From Litoditis marina (taxonomy: Eukaryota; Nematoda; Chromadorea; Rhabditida; Rhabditidae), in the NCBI GenBank assembly GCA_964036275.1, contig OZ038438.1, positions 2,176,978-2,240,977 of the forward strand: a DNA stretch of 64,000 nt, given 5' to 3'. Shown piece after piece: positions 22,442 through 33,295 of the stretch; position 1 is the stretch's first letter; every line of letters begins with the position of its first letter. Both the position numbers and the translations under genes were made by a program. Below the pieces are notes generated by a model, which saw only the letters and a list, made by a program, of their open reading frames with translations, was not told the origin of the DNA and searched no databases.

Positions 22442-23026
22442 CGCTAGATTTTCTTGTGCGATCTTCATTATAGTTCTTGTCATTCCAACGCAGACTCCTA
22501 TAGTATGAGTTGTAAACTTCGAATAGGCTTTCTATAGACAGCCTTTCACTGGTGCGTGTCTCTTTCTGTTCTCCTAACACAACTTTCTAGCAAAAACATG
22601 ACAAGTAATATGAATGTTTTCAATCGACAATACTCCTCAGATTATCTGTTCGTACGAAAGTGGTAGTGCTTGTGCTTATCATTATATCTGAAATGGCTAT
22701 TTATAGTGTAACTGATCCTTCTTTCTTTTGAACGAACAAAAGCGTTTTTCAGTGTCAGATAGAGACAGCTCAACACGACAATAGAACTGGCATTTACATT
22801 CAGAGGCAAGATAGAAATAGCTCAGAGTTGTCGCCGAGAGAAAGGCAACATCATACTGTATCAAACAGTTTATGCTGTGTAAGAAAGTGCCTGTTCTGTA
22901 GTTGTGTGCTCAGCGGCTGCCCAACGTTTTGTTAGCCAATTCGCATCGCTAGTTTGACATCCTTCAGAACGGTGCATCAGGAAAAACACACTTGTCTCCC
23001 CGGTGTCGGACAATTGTCGCTGTGTT

Positions 23027-23093
23027 TGTAGTTTGATCTCTCTCATTTCAGTTGTAATTCGCGATCGCTGCTGTGTGCGCAGATCAAACTACC
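23027..23093. repeat. 67-bp TGTAGTTTGATC mini-palindrome
   Basis: It begins TGTAGTTTGATCT and ends AGATCAAACTAC, an inverted repeat of about 12 bp around an unrelated core. Related units are at 24964-25038, 25386-25453, 29482-29549 and about 30876-30938, and single ends occur at many other sites. Confidence 0.7.
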
Positions 23094-23386
23094 ACATACA
23101 CACCCCATATACGAGATGTGCGTGAAAGCCGAAGGCATAACTCTTGAGGTAGTCACCAGCTAACCCAGACCTTTACTGGTTGTTATGACACGTGGGTGGA
23201 CGCCTCAGGCATAGTTCTCGCCATTCCCACTGACAGTTTGGCAGAGTGCCAATGCATTTCCAGGTGGTTCTCAGCCAATTCCCAGCCAATTGGCCAGCCA
23301 CGTTTTTATTGGCTGAGCGAGAGAGTGTGCAGGTCAGAGAGATTTTTCGCTGCTTTTAGATCGTCCAAATAACTGGAAATCCCTGT

Positions 23387-23622
23387 TATAGTTCGTTTCA
23401 CCAATCGATGTCCTTCTACAGTAATCTGTCACATGTTTAGAAGACGTTTTCTAATCAATGAATCATTATTTTGGTTCCAAACTTTCAGTGTTCGTAATAG
23501 CATAGATAGAAAACACAATAGCGAAAGTTAAAGTGATTCCAAAAACATCAAACTACGAAACGTTGATCTAGAAGTTCTCAAAGATTACTGTAGAGGGTTA
23601 TAAGTGCGTGGAACAGACTATA
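23387..23622. repeat. 236-bp MITE with TATAG ends, copy 1
   Basis: The left end TATAGTTCGTTTCACC...CTACAGTAATC and the complement of the right end TATAGTCTGTTCCACG...CTACAGTAATC match over about 40 bp. A second full copy of the same length is at 28355-28590. TA-containing ends would suit a Tc1/mariner-like or similar element. Confidence 0.75.
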
Positions 23623-23802
23623 GCGGTTGTTCAGTTCTATAAGAACATCCGAAACACATGGCACTGCGCCAACGAGTCTCAGTGCGAATGAAATGAACTG
23701 GATGGACTTGACACTCCTGAGTTGTTTAGTTTGTAAACATGTCAACCAATTATATGTTGATGTTCTCTTTGTAACCTTCTTCGAACACAGAACACTGTTA
23801 CA

Positions 23803-23997
23803 GTCGTCGCCAACGGAAAAGCGGGAGGGTACTGTATATCTCACTTTTCGCTGTGTACGCACACATGTCCTCGATTCCAAACCTTGCCCGTTAAGTGCTC
23901 TAATAGTGCAGTGGTTAGCGCCCTGCTACGAATCTTTTTCTCGCAGGTTCGATTCCGATGAGGGACAGAAATTTATAAATTCCGCACTCACTATATA
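23803..23997 (+). repeat. tRNA-derived SINE-like repeat, copy 2
   Basis: It is collinear with 18319-18510. A box TAGTGCAGTGGTTAGCG is at 23904-23920 and B box GGTTCGATTCC at 23946-23956. The shared 5' region includes GCGGGAGGGTACTGTATATC. Both copies end near CACTATAT. Confidence 0.7.
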
Positions 23998-24341
23998 GGG
24001 TTCGCTCGTTCCGAAGCACGTCTACACTGTGGATGTTGCATCATAACGTTGGGTTTTTAGTTTGATCTCGTTGCCTTTGGGTCAAAATGCGTAACTAATC
24101 GCGTGTATCAATAAATACTACAATAAATATCTGGTCATTCACTGAAGGAGAAAGCGACGTTTTGTCCGGACATGGGCATGAAAACGAATTATTCACGGGA
24201 GTACACGCAGTAATGAAAATGACTACTGAAACTACCTAAACGGACAGCGCGCCAGATTTTTGGTTTCTAAATATGGGACTCGCTCTAGTACTGGCCGATG
24301 GCGCATGTTACATTGTTCTGATGTGTTTGTGGTTTGCTCCC

Positions 24342-24465
24342 TTAAAGAAGGACGATTATGTGGACCAATCCCGTGTCAACGGTCCTTTAAACTGCAATTG
24401 AAAAATGTATTGCGGTTTAAAGGACTGAAGCGTTGCGATTGGACCACATAATCGTCCTTCTTTAA
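24342..24465. repeat. 124-bp palindromic MITE-like element, copy 2
   Basis: An intact copy in the opposite orientation to 272-395, with TTAAAGAAGGACGATTATGT at one end and its complement at the other. Confidence 0.85.
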
Positions 24466-24963
24466 GTGTGTCCGAAGATCAGACTACAACTCAACGACGA
24501 TCAGACTACAACTGAACTGTCGTCGCTCCCCATGGGTGCTGGCGTCGTATTTCCGTCGTATTCGGTGTAACTGACACTCTATCGGAGACTTGTTTTCTGT
24601 TATTGTCCGCTCAGGTATGAACATCGCGTGTATGTATCGGATTTCATCAAATGTGATACAGCAGCCTGCTCCTTGTTTTCAATTTCCCCCCATCATATTC
24701 AGTAGGTCATATATCATCATCGAAATATCTACTGTTTTGCGTTTTGTCGAACGGAAGCGCGGAAAAAAGATGCTAAACTTTAGTTCTTTAGTTTGTAATC
24801 TTATCTGTCAACATGGCAGAATGCTCGTGAGACACCTAATATCGCACCAGGATCAAACTACAAAACAGAATGAAACACAACGTCAAACTAACCATCGTTA
24901 CTTGGGGAGAACATGGAAAGGACTCTATCATTTATAGTGTTTGTACTGGGAAAGTCACGTGTT

Positions 24964-25038
24964 TGTAGTTTGATACCGTCTCACTTTTTTCAATAGTCAT
25001 ATATTCTGATGTGTATGTGCCGTCTGGACCGAACTACA
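24964..25038. repeat. TGTAGTTTGAT mini-palindrome
   Basis: Starts TGTAGTTTGATACC and ends ACCGAACTACA. The ends are diverged inverted repeats of the family typified by 23027-23093. Confidence 0.55.
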
Positions 25039-25385
25039 CATGGTCGATTCGTTTACTAGATAGGAGATTCCACCTCGGTTTTTGAGATAGAATAGAATAG
25101 AATAGAATGTTTATTCGCGATTGAACACGTGTCTTTCCACATTGGTATATGTGGCACTACAAACTATGATTGTAGATTTAGGAGAAAGAATAAAATGTAG
25201 AGTATTGTTTACTCTGTTACGCGCTGGTTGTATAATACGCATTGTTGCAGTTGCAGTACTGCACAATTGAAACGATGATTGTACCAGGAAGTTTGTAGGA
25301 CAATACTGATGGCCAAATATGAACATTTGTTTTTGACAGATAAGTCATCTTAGTAAAAAATGGCTGAAACGGTCCATATTGTGTC

Positions 25386-25453
25386 TGTAGTTTGATGCCT
25401 CTGTTTTTCAGTTCTAATTTGGAATACGTGTTGTGTGCGGAGATCAAACTACA
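25386..25453. repeat. 68-bp TGTAGTTTGAT mini-palindrome
   Basis: Starts TGTAGTTTGATGCC and ends GGAGATCAAACTACA. Its core shares GTGTTGTGTGCGGAGATC with the right half of 23027-23093, so these two are true copies and not just shared ends. Confidence 0.7.
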
Positions 25454-26848
25454 TTTTCACAGATTTTGTCCCACTCCATACTTGCCGTTTCATTCATGAA
25501 AGAAGGAGTCGCGGCTCCATTTTTCTGCCAGTCTTCAATTCAATCCAATTAGTTTCTTCTTCTCATATTTCACTAATCATTTGTGCTTTGACTACCAGTC
25601 CATAATAATAATTGGGCCAATTTTTTCTCGTTTTTAATTCCTGAAAACACCAGTTGGACTCGTTCACTAACACCAACTGAGTACGAAGGCATATCCTTTC
25701 CCTTATCCCACTCTGCGTCTCTTATTCGGCACACTATTTCGCTGGACAGAGAGACGTGAGATGTAAACGTCGGGATATTCCTGGAAACGTCCTTCGAACT
25801 AGCTATTAACAAAGACGAGAGGATATTTAGAATGTACTAAGATACTTCTCGCAGCGCATTTTGTATAAAAATCACATTTCGTGACATTATTTGAAAACAA
25901 GTTGTAGAGCTTGAGAGGTATGACGCAACTACAGGCAGTGCTCCAAATGAGCTGTGACATGCCTTGTAAACACATCAATTCTCGATTGGCGTTGAAGCGC
26001 ACGGGATACACGGGAATAACTACACACACAACCAAACGTTCGCCGTGTATATAGCCTCTTTTTTGGAAGTGACCCATATAACTCAATACAATCTTCTGCT
26101 TGTCGTTCCCAACTGTTAGTGGGATTCCGATTCACCTGCATATAAACTTCACTGCTTCTGCTGTTTCCGTTTTTTCTCCTGCAATCCGGCTTTTTATTTA
26201 TTGCGAATAACGTAGCCACTGAATATTTCATTTGAATGCTAATTTTCCACTTTGAAATACAGCGCCACAAATCGATGTAAATCGGGGCCGATTGGGATAT
26301 TATAGAATGCTATTATGGCTGACTATGGCTATAGTCTTTTTCGTTTTTACTTAGGCTCTTACAGTATGATCACAAAACTATTAGTTCATGTTAATTATGT
26401 TGCCCATTCGAATAAAATACTTCGAATAACGATGATTTTTTTGAATGTTGTAGAAAACACGCATATTGGAAAGATAGATTGTGAACGTTTGAAGAAAACA
26501 ATAGATACGATTACTAATCACCATTCAGCTTATAATCAAGAAGAATCTTCTCGAGAGCTAGAGTATAGCAATAGTATAGTTCTGGTCATTCCCACTAGAG
26601 TTTTCAAAAAAGTGATAGGCTGCCAACGAGTCTCAGTGCGTAAGACACGGACTATAGTCTGACCCCTGTTCTCATGTTCTCTGGAGGGTTGAAGTGCAAC
26701 CCTTCGAGAGCTACCCAAATCGTCCCCAATCAGGCGCGCAACTTTTCACCGTACACGTACTCAAAAAACAAACGAAAGATAATGTGGATCATTCTTTTGT
26801 TCGGGTGAAAGATGCAACGTATCCATGATAGTGACATCTAATGTCGAA

Positions 26849-26849
<1 letters not shown>

Positions 26850-26925
<76 letters not shown>
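26850..26925. repeat. (CT)n microsatellite
   Basis: A CT tract of about 75 bp. It lies just before the truncated MITE at 26941 and may have replaced that element's missing end. Confidence 0.95.
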
Positions 26926-26927
<2 letters not shown>

Positions 26928-26940
26928 CATATCTCCCTCT

Positions 26941-27028
26941 TCAGTCCTTTAAACTGCAATACATTTTTCAGTTGCAGTTTAAGGGAGCGTTGACACGGGA
27001 TCGGTCCACATAATCGTCCCGCTTAAAT
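26941..27028. repeat. Truncated copy of the 124-bp MITE next to a start codon
   Basis: The CAGTCCTTTAAACTGCAATA through ATAATCGTCCCGCTTAA part of the family is present, and about 35 bp of one arm is missing. It ends about 30 bp before the ATG of the Ras-like gene, so it lies in that gene's promoter or outron. Confidence 0.8.
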
Positions 27029-27056
27029 GAAATATGGTTATGTTTTGTATTGCAGA

Positions 27057-30000
27057 ATGACGCGTGCAATCGAGCCGGAGGATATTCGGAAAAGTTTGGA
27101 ACGCAGTAAAAGCACGGCGCGCAGCGGAGCGACGCGATGCAGAGTGGACGACAGTCTTCCCCTCGAAATCACGGTCGCCGTTCTTGGATCATCAAAGGTT
27201 GGTTCCATCTAGATGAAACAACAGATTTATTGCGCATAGGTCGGTCAGCATCCTATAACAATATTTATTTTGGTATAACTATAACCTCATTCTCGCCGCA
27301 TTTTCAGTATGGTTGTCCAGTTTTTCAAATTCCCGTATGAGAAATGCGTTGGTTGTAGTTATAAAATTTTTTCTCTTTTTGAAAAACTCGAACATGTCCA
27401 AAAACAGACTGACAAATTCATCAGAAGTAGCCGAAGACCACTGAAGAAATGCGAGGACCAACTTGTTTTCAAAGGTCAACCGTTTCGGGTTTCGTGTAAT
27501 GGAATAAAGATTTGAAATTGTGTTTTAAAAATAGTACATAACTAGTGAAAGTTTAGGTTAAATGGGCCAGTTGCAGGTAGGAAAGTCTGCTCTGGTGTCA
27601 CAGTACCTATGGGAGGGCTTTGTGGTCGACTATAAGCCGACGGTCGAGGAATTCAACTGGGTCGAGTATGATGCCGGAAATGGGCGCCAAATTATGTTAC
27701 AGGTAAATAGCTCTGACAATTCTGAACGGCATCGGGGGTTAGTCAACATTTCACCTAGAGAGACAGCAAACTACCCAATCAATTACACAATGAACGGTCG
27801 TTGATTACGTGTGACTAGATGAGATAGTGTGGAGATGAAAGATACGCAGATGAGCAGATCGCTGGAAAATGTTTGTTGGCCCCTATATGGAAAGATTTGG
27901 GATTGAGAAAACTCTAACTTACGGGCAATTTCCCGTTCATTGTTGTTTTTACCGTTCACTTTGGGCGGGAAAACGACAGTTTCAGTGGGTGGAGAATGAT
28001 TTCGTATTCCCCACTCAAGGGTGAGGGTTAGTTGGCTCGGTTCTGCTGCATGTATGTAGTTTGAATCCGGATCAGAAAACCCGTGAAAATAAGTCTAGTA
28101 TGGACCATTCATGAATGATATTTCATCCGAACACAAAATTCACGCGATCGTAACGAAAGAAAAGTTTTATTGTCGTAGCATAGGAGTTTCAGATAATTAT
28201 ACCCGAACTCGATCGTTTTTCAATCGATTTATCGCCTCAGGTAATCGACTCCAGTGGTTCTCACGACTTCTTGGCCATGCAACAACTATACATTCGAACA
28301 GCTGATGCGTTTGTGGTGAGTCGGCAAACTACCTGTATTTACCTGGTCATATGGTATACTCTGTTTCAGCAATCGATGTCCTTCTACAGTAATCCGTCAA
28401 ATATTCGAGAGGCGTTTTCTAATGAAAAATTCATTATCATGGTTAGGAACTTTAACAGTTCGTAGTAGTCAACATGCAGAAGGCACTACCAAAAATTGGA
28501 GAACATCCAAACACGCCAATATACCAAACTTTCACCTGGAAGTTTGAGCAGACTGCTGTAGAGGGTTATAAGTGGGTGAAACAAACTATACATTTCCTCC
28601 TCATATAATCCTCACATTTCCTAAGCAAAACTGGCCATCGAATTTTGACTTTACCTTCTTCAGAAAAAATAGGTTTGCCGAAAGTGTTTTTGTTTTGACA
28701 AGGTGTTGTCAAGCTATATTGCAAGCTTTTCCCAACAAACACAAATTTGCAGGCGCCTCTAGCATGTTGTCAAAAAGGTTTTAAGAAATAATTCCTCTGT
28801 CCATCACTCAAATTTTCGGAATTCCAGGTAGTTTTTGCCGTAGATAATCCTGAGTCTTTCGAGGAAGCGAAAACAATTATTGATGAAATACTAGAAGTTC
28901 GACATAGAAAGGTGAGTGAGTGAGTGAATACTGTAAATAGTGATCACGAGTAATGCAAGTTAAAACACCGCGATCCGTCAACGTTTCTTGCAATTTTGCA
29001 ACTGAAACCACATGTTTTTACGAGAGTTTTTTTTAAACGAGAGGAATCCAGCCACGTTTCTTACTTCTCTAAAAAAGTACTACATTTAGTGTTTACATTC
29101 GGGAGAGAACAGGAGTTACAATCTCTCGTTGTCTTGTTTAGGCAGAAATATGTTTGCGTTTAGGCAGAAATATATATGTGAGTTTTATTAAGTATACTTT
29201 CATGATTTGGTAGTTCCCATCGTTCTCATTGAAATGACGCAGCTACTTTTGTGCATCTTTTTCAACCTCTCCAGATCCGTCACATCTATTCCACTGTAAA
29301 TGCATGATCTCTCTTCAGTTACTGTTTTGCAGGCGCCAGTTGTGCTAATTGCCAACAAACGAGATCTTTATTCGGACATACAGGATTGGCCCGTGAAGGA
29401 CAGTTATCATTATGCGTATAGCAGGATGATTCCGATTATAGAAGTCACCGCCAAAGAGCAAACCGAGGTACATCATGTGTTTGTAGTTTGAACCCGTTAC
29501 ATTCAGATCAAAATTGGTGAATTAAGAAGTGTATCGAGATCAAACGACAAAAATAGAAATAATAAATTGACACGTATTGGCCTGTTTTGGCGCGCGCAAC
29601 GTTATATTTAGGTACCCCGGGGTATCTAAACTAGCTTTCCTTTCTGCCCCCCTCCTTTAAGAGAAGTTCACAAGTCTGTTGCAGGTGGCGGACGCGTTCA
29701 GCTGTGTAATGGAACGACTTCGGGACGCCCACCAAGTCAACAATATGGGTGGTCTGCGGAAACGGAGGTCAGTTCAGATGGCACATTCATTTAGCAGAAA
29801 CAAACTTTCGATTTAGTCCTCATTTCCGCAACAAAGACGTCAAATGGCCGAATTAGTCGAGCAATGCGAAACGAGCGATCACCTCTCTATTGCCCGTGGA
29901 AATTTTTTTTTCATTTGTACAACCGTACAACTTCACTTTACGCCTCAAAACCGTGAAAATGTTTTTTTTTTCTCATTTTTACAACATCTTCACTTTACGC

Positions 30001-30110
30001 TTCAACATCACAGGCAGTCGATGCCCAACGGCAGAGCCTACAGTGGAATAGATGTGACGGATCTGGAGAGGTTGAAAAAGAAGCACAAAAGTAGCTGCGT
30101 CATTTCATGA
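27057..30110 (+). CDS. Ras-family small GTPase, RASD/Dexras-like
   Basis: Seven exons (27057-27197, 27577-27702, 28241-28315, 28828-28911, 29333-29467, 29685-29767, 30014-30110) join to 246 residues. Guanine-nucleotide motifs are clear: P-loop GSSKVGKS (44-51), switch II DSSGSHDF, NKRD (150-153) and TAKE. The C terminus is a CAAX box, CVIS, preceded by basic residues (LKKKHKSS), so prenylation and membrane anchoring are expected. The switch II glutamine of Ras (Q61) is replaced by serine, as also happens in RASD proteins (DTSGN), suggesting low intrinsic hydrolysis. An N-terminal extension of about 35 residues, the VLGSSKVGK context and the CVIS ending favour RASD1/2, but the long RASD C-terminal insert is missing, and DIRAS/RASL types are alternatives. 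The ATG lies one base after a TTGCAG acceptor. Confidence 0.88.
28355..28590. repeat. 236-bp MITE with TATA ends, copy 2
   Basis: It is collinear with 23387-23622, including AATCGATGTCCTTCTACAGT near the left end and GTAGAGGGTTATAAGTG near the right end. It is inserted in intron 3 of the Ras-like gene, about 40 bp after the exon ending at 28315. Confidence 0.8.
29482..29549. repeat. 68-bp TGTAGTTTGA mini-palindrome in an intron
   Basis: Starts TGTAGTTTGAACCC and ends GAGATCAAACGACA. It lies 14 bp after the donor at 29468 in the Ras-like gene. Confidence 0.6.
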
Positions 30111-30534
30111 GAACGATCGGAACTACCGAATTATCAAAGTATATTTAATAAAACTGTTTTATTCTTAAAACAAATGTACCCTACATTATCGAAATATTCT
30201 AATAAAGAAACCGGTAAATGATTCACATGGCATGGGTTTGAACTACATATGTGGACAGAAATGAAGCGAAAGTTCTATTGCTGAGAGCAGGCGATTGCCC
30301 GGAGGTTGGTGGTACGCCCTCCGGCAACTAACTGCCACTTGGAGCCGGTACATTGCACGTAGGCAGCCTGGAAATATACTGTCAGTCAATTGCACAGTCA
30401 CGTGAAAGATGTTAAACACAGCGAGACTCAGAAACGTGCAATTACAAAGTGCACTATGCCTAATTAGAATACCAACTTTACGTGACTATTCACTTTACTT
30501 CTAGTATATAGCGTGTGCCAAACTTATATACTTA

Positions 30535-30658
30535 TAAAGTAGGACGATTTTGTGGACCAATCCCGTGTCATCGGTCTTTTAAACTGCAATTGAAAAATGT
30601 ATTGCAGTTTAACGGACTGACGCGTTGGATTTGGACCACATAATCGTCCTTCTTCAAA
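30535..30658. repeat. 124-bp palindromic MITE-like element, copy 4
   Basis: An intact but slightly diverged copy: AGTAGGACGATTTTGTGGAC at one end and TGGACCACATAATCGTCCTT at the other. Confidence 0.8.
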
Positions 30659-31894
30659 TGTCCGCCTTATGTAAGACCGGGAACAAAAGTTTGAGAGCTA
30701 CATATGAGTATAATTATTACTTATCTATTATTCATCCAAGAGAATTATCAAGAACTTTCTGCGTTCCGAATTTCAGTCTGCATATTAGTCTCAAACCTAT
30801 ATACGGTATTTCTCCGCTCTTATAGGGTTGCCTTTTCCGCTACAAGCGTGGGAGGTATATGTTTGCCGTGGTGTTTGTGGTTAGATTCGGTCGCGATTCG
30901 GTGTGAATTTGTGAAGCGTGTATGGTGACCAAACTACAGCGGGATTTGGTAGCTGCCTCTACATCCCGCCAGGATACATGTCTCGCGACATGATACGCCA
31001 AGCGAGAAACGCAGGGTTGGATTCAAAATGTCGAGTTGCCGACGTATTCTTCTCTACATTCAGACATTTCGAGTTGCCGAGCTAGTCGGAAGTCTGAACC
31101 AAGGTGTTTCCCAACATTCTACTCTATTGTTGTACTTTGAAACAGTCTTGGTTACGGTTTTTTGTGTACAGAATGTGCGACGGTAAGGCCAAATATTACT
31201 TATCCAAGGTCTTTATCGGCATTCGGTAAGATTGAGAGAGACTTTTTATGTAAATGAGTATAACTCACGCCAAGCGCCCTGACAGGCGCCACAAACTCTT
31301 GTCCTTTGTCCGAGTAATACCAGACCTCATAGTTGCCTGGACAAGCTAGCTTGCGCTGTAATATCTCGGTTACTGACATAACACATACTGTTTTTTCCCC
31401 TACTTCCTGGCTTTCTGAAGCGTAGGTCTTCTGTTTTTCGGAAATCCGTGCTCTTGAGTCATGTTTTTACAATGTTTCTATCCTCCTATTACAATTTTGA
31501 TCGACTTCGGTGAAGAATTCGGTGAACATGGTGCACCCATCTAATCTTAGCATACATTGGAGAGCACATAATATTCAATTGTGTTCACAGCGTTTTCTAC
31601 AAATTAAGGACTAACAACTTACCTAAATGTTGATCTCTCTGAAAGCTAAAAAAGACAGAAATTGCACTGCCCCGAGTTCGAAGAAGCTAAACAAACTTTT
31701 ATGTGTACTGAATATTCAATTGTGTTCACAGGAAAGTTGAGTGTCAGTGCGAATGACGAGAAGTATAGTCACCTTGTTGCCGCTACCAGTGAATGCGTTG
31801 GCGGCAGGATAGAAGGAGCATTGCGGGCAGTTGACCTTCGAGGGGTTGTAGACGGAAGAGAGCGAAGGACACGCACCTGCAACATCGGGAGTAG

Positions 31895-32049
31895 GTATGC
31901 TAGAATATCACCTTCATCCCATCCTGCGTCTCCTCAAACATACGCTATTTCTCTGCTCTTACATCCCGCCGGGATGTAAGAGACGAGAAATAGTGAGGCA
32001 GTACGAGAGATGCAGGATGGGAGGAAGGTGGCGGGATCTTCTAGCATAC
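31895..32049. repeat. 155-bp palindrome centred on CATCCCGCCGGGATG
   Basis: The left half from GTATGCTAGAATATCACC to CTCTTACATCCCGC is mirrored by CGGGATGTAAGAG through GGGATCTTCTAGCATAC. Related fragments (CCACTCTGCGT...CACACTATTTCGC) occur near 19670-19725 and 25700-25745. Confidence 0.75.
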
Positions 32050-32053
32050 GTAC

Positions 32054-32180
32054 CCAGGGGCCGTATGGATGAAACATCCGGGGCCGTGTTGGGATGCTTA
32101 CCCGACCTGAATTGGCTGGGAATCGAGCTCGCCATAGCATCCCCACCCGGCCCGGAATGTTTTATGCATACGGCATCTGG
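32054..32180. repeat. 127-bp palindrome with CCAG(N)GCCGTATG ends
   Basis: CCAGGGGCCGTATGGATGAA at the left and the complement of TTTATGCATACGGCATCTGG at the right. The inverted arms extend about 45 bp with several mismatches. It abuts the preceding palindrome. Confidence 0.7.
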
Positions 32181-32227
32181 GCGGTTTACACGTGCAACCA
32201 AAATGCAACCTGGTCAATGTGTACAGA

Positions 32228-32340
32228 AATATTGGTTGCTTTCAAATGCAACCCTACAGTGAGACTTTTTGGTTATGTTATGTGATGTTATTTCGGTTGA
32301 ATTTGAAATGCACCCCGGTTGCATTCGAAGCAACAATATT
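32228..32340. repeat. 113-bp palindrome with AATATTG ends
   Basis: AATATTGGTTGCTTTCAAAT at the left and ATTCGAAGCAACAATATT at the right form imperfect arms of about 25 bp; the AATATTG termini are exact. Confidence 0.7.
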
Positions 32341-32599
32341 GTCGTCGCCAACGGAAAAGCGGGAAGGTACTGTAGTTTGAAGAAGCTAAACAAACTTTTA
32401 TGTGTACTGAAAATTCAATTCTGTTTACAGGAAAGTTGAGTGTCAGTGCGAGTGACGAGAACTACTTTCCACTGTGTACGCATACTCTTTACAAATTAAC
32501 TTCGTATCTCAGAATTTACGCTTATTGTGGTTGGATGCCTGCTGGTTGGGCTGAGGGTTCTCACATTACTGCACATACTTTCAAAAACGAGCGAGAGCG

Positions 32600-32699
32600 A
32601 CGTGAGATATGACTTTTAACGTGAGATATGACTTTTGACGTGAGATATGACTTTTGACGTGAGATATGACTTTTGACGTGAGATATGACTTTTGACGAG
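32600..32699. repeat. 20-bp minisatellite, five units
   Basis: Five nearly identical copies of ACGTGAGATATGACTTTTGA; the first differs at one base. Confidence 0.95.
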
Positions 32700-33130
32700 A
32701 CCAGTTGCATGACTTTGCTACGGTGCCCCATTCATTGGGTCTCTACCCCAAAAGGAACCTACTACAAAAATAACATCAAATGGCTATATAGCCGTTTTCA
32801 TTCCTACGTGAAGTCAGTAGGATTTCAAATCTTCTCGTCTCTTTTTCAACAAATTACGGAAACTTTCTGATTCCCGTTCAAATGATGAATGATCCAAATG
32901 ATGTGCTATCGAAATGATCCTAATGATGTGTTATTAGAAACATTCGTAAACATTCGAAAAGTGAAGTTGTCAAAGCTAATCATTAGGAAGTTACATACTG
33001 TGGGAGCACACGAATGATAAGGAGTATACGTGCACGCTCTTTTGAAATAAGTATGGAAAAATTCACTATTGGGACGTTTTTGTTTTTAAAAGCAATCGAA
33101 GCAAATCACGATAAAAAAAGAAGATTAGGT

Positions 33131-33295
33131 TCACACGTAGGCTGCAACTTTCTGTGATAACCGTTTTATAGTCCGTGGGGGAAGTGTGAAAACACGGATT
33201 TTCCATGATTTGCTGTTATTCAGAGAATAGGAAATCTGCCACTCACCCTCCGTGTATGAGAGTAGGAATACTAGCAGTAGAGCGTATCGAAGCAT
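33131..33295 (-). CDS. Candidate 54-residue secreted peptide
   Basis: A single open frame starts MLRYALLLVFLLSYTEG, a textbook signal peptide with likely cleavage near residue 17. A mature part of about 37 residues follows, with basic sites (WKIR, TIKR, SQK) and no cysteines. The ATG lies three bases after an AGTCCAG acceptor, which fits trans-splicing. A possible GT donor (GAGG/GTGAGT) inside codon 17 means the coding part could instead be only the first exon of a longer gene. No family was recognised; a neuropeptide-like or other small secreted peptide is possible. Confidence 0.35.
   Translation of the reverse strand: MLRYALLLVFLLSYTEGEWQISYSLNNSKSWKIRVFTLPPRTIKRLSQKVAAYV

Larger units (their letters stand above)
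17641..27056. other. Repeat-rich intergenic region
   Basis: This 9.4-kb stretch contains almost no convincing genes. It holds SINE-like copies, MITE palindromes, (CT)n tracts, a 20-bp minisatellite, a hairpin pair with hammerhead-like strings, and a few splice-flanked orphan exons near 18-20.3 kb. Most open frames here are short and unsupported. Confidence 0.6.
30111..33130. other. Repeat-rich intergenic region
   Basis: It holds an AATTGCACAGTCAC arm (about 30377-30500), a 124-bp MITE, a TGTAGTTTGA unit, three successive palindromes (31895-32340), SINE 5' fragments and a 20-bp minisatellite. I see no supported gene. Two stretches near 31670-31770 and 32378-32460 share GAAGAAGCTAAACAAACTTT and AGGAAAGTTGAGTGTCAGTG. 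Confidence 0.6.
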
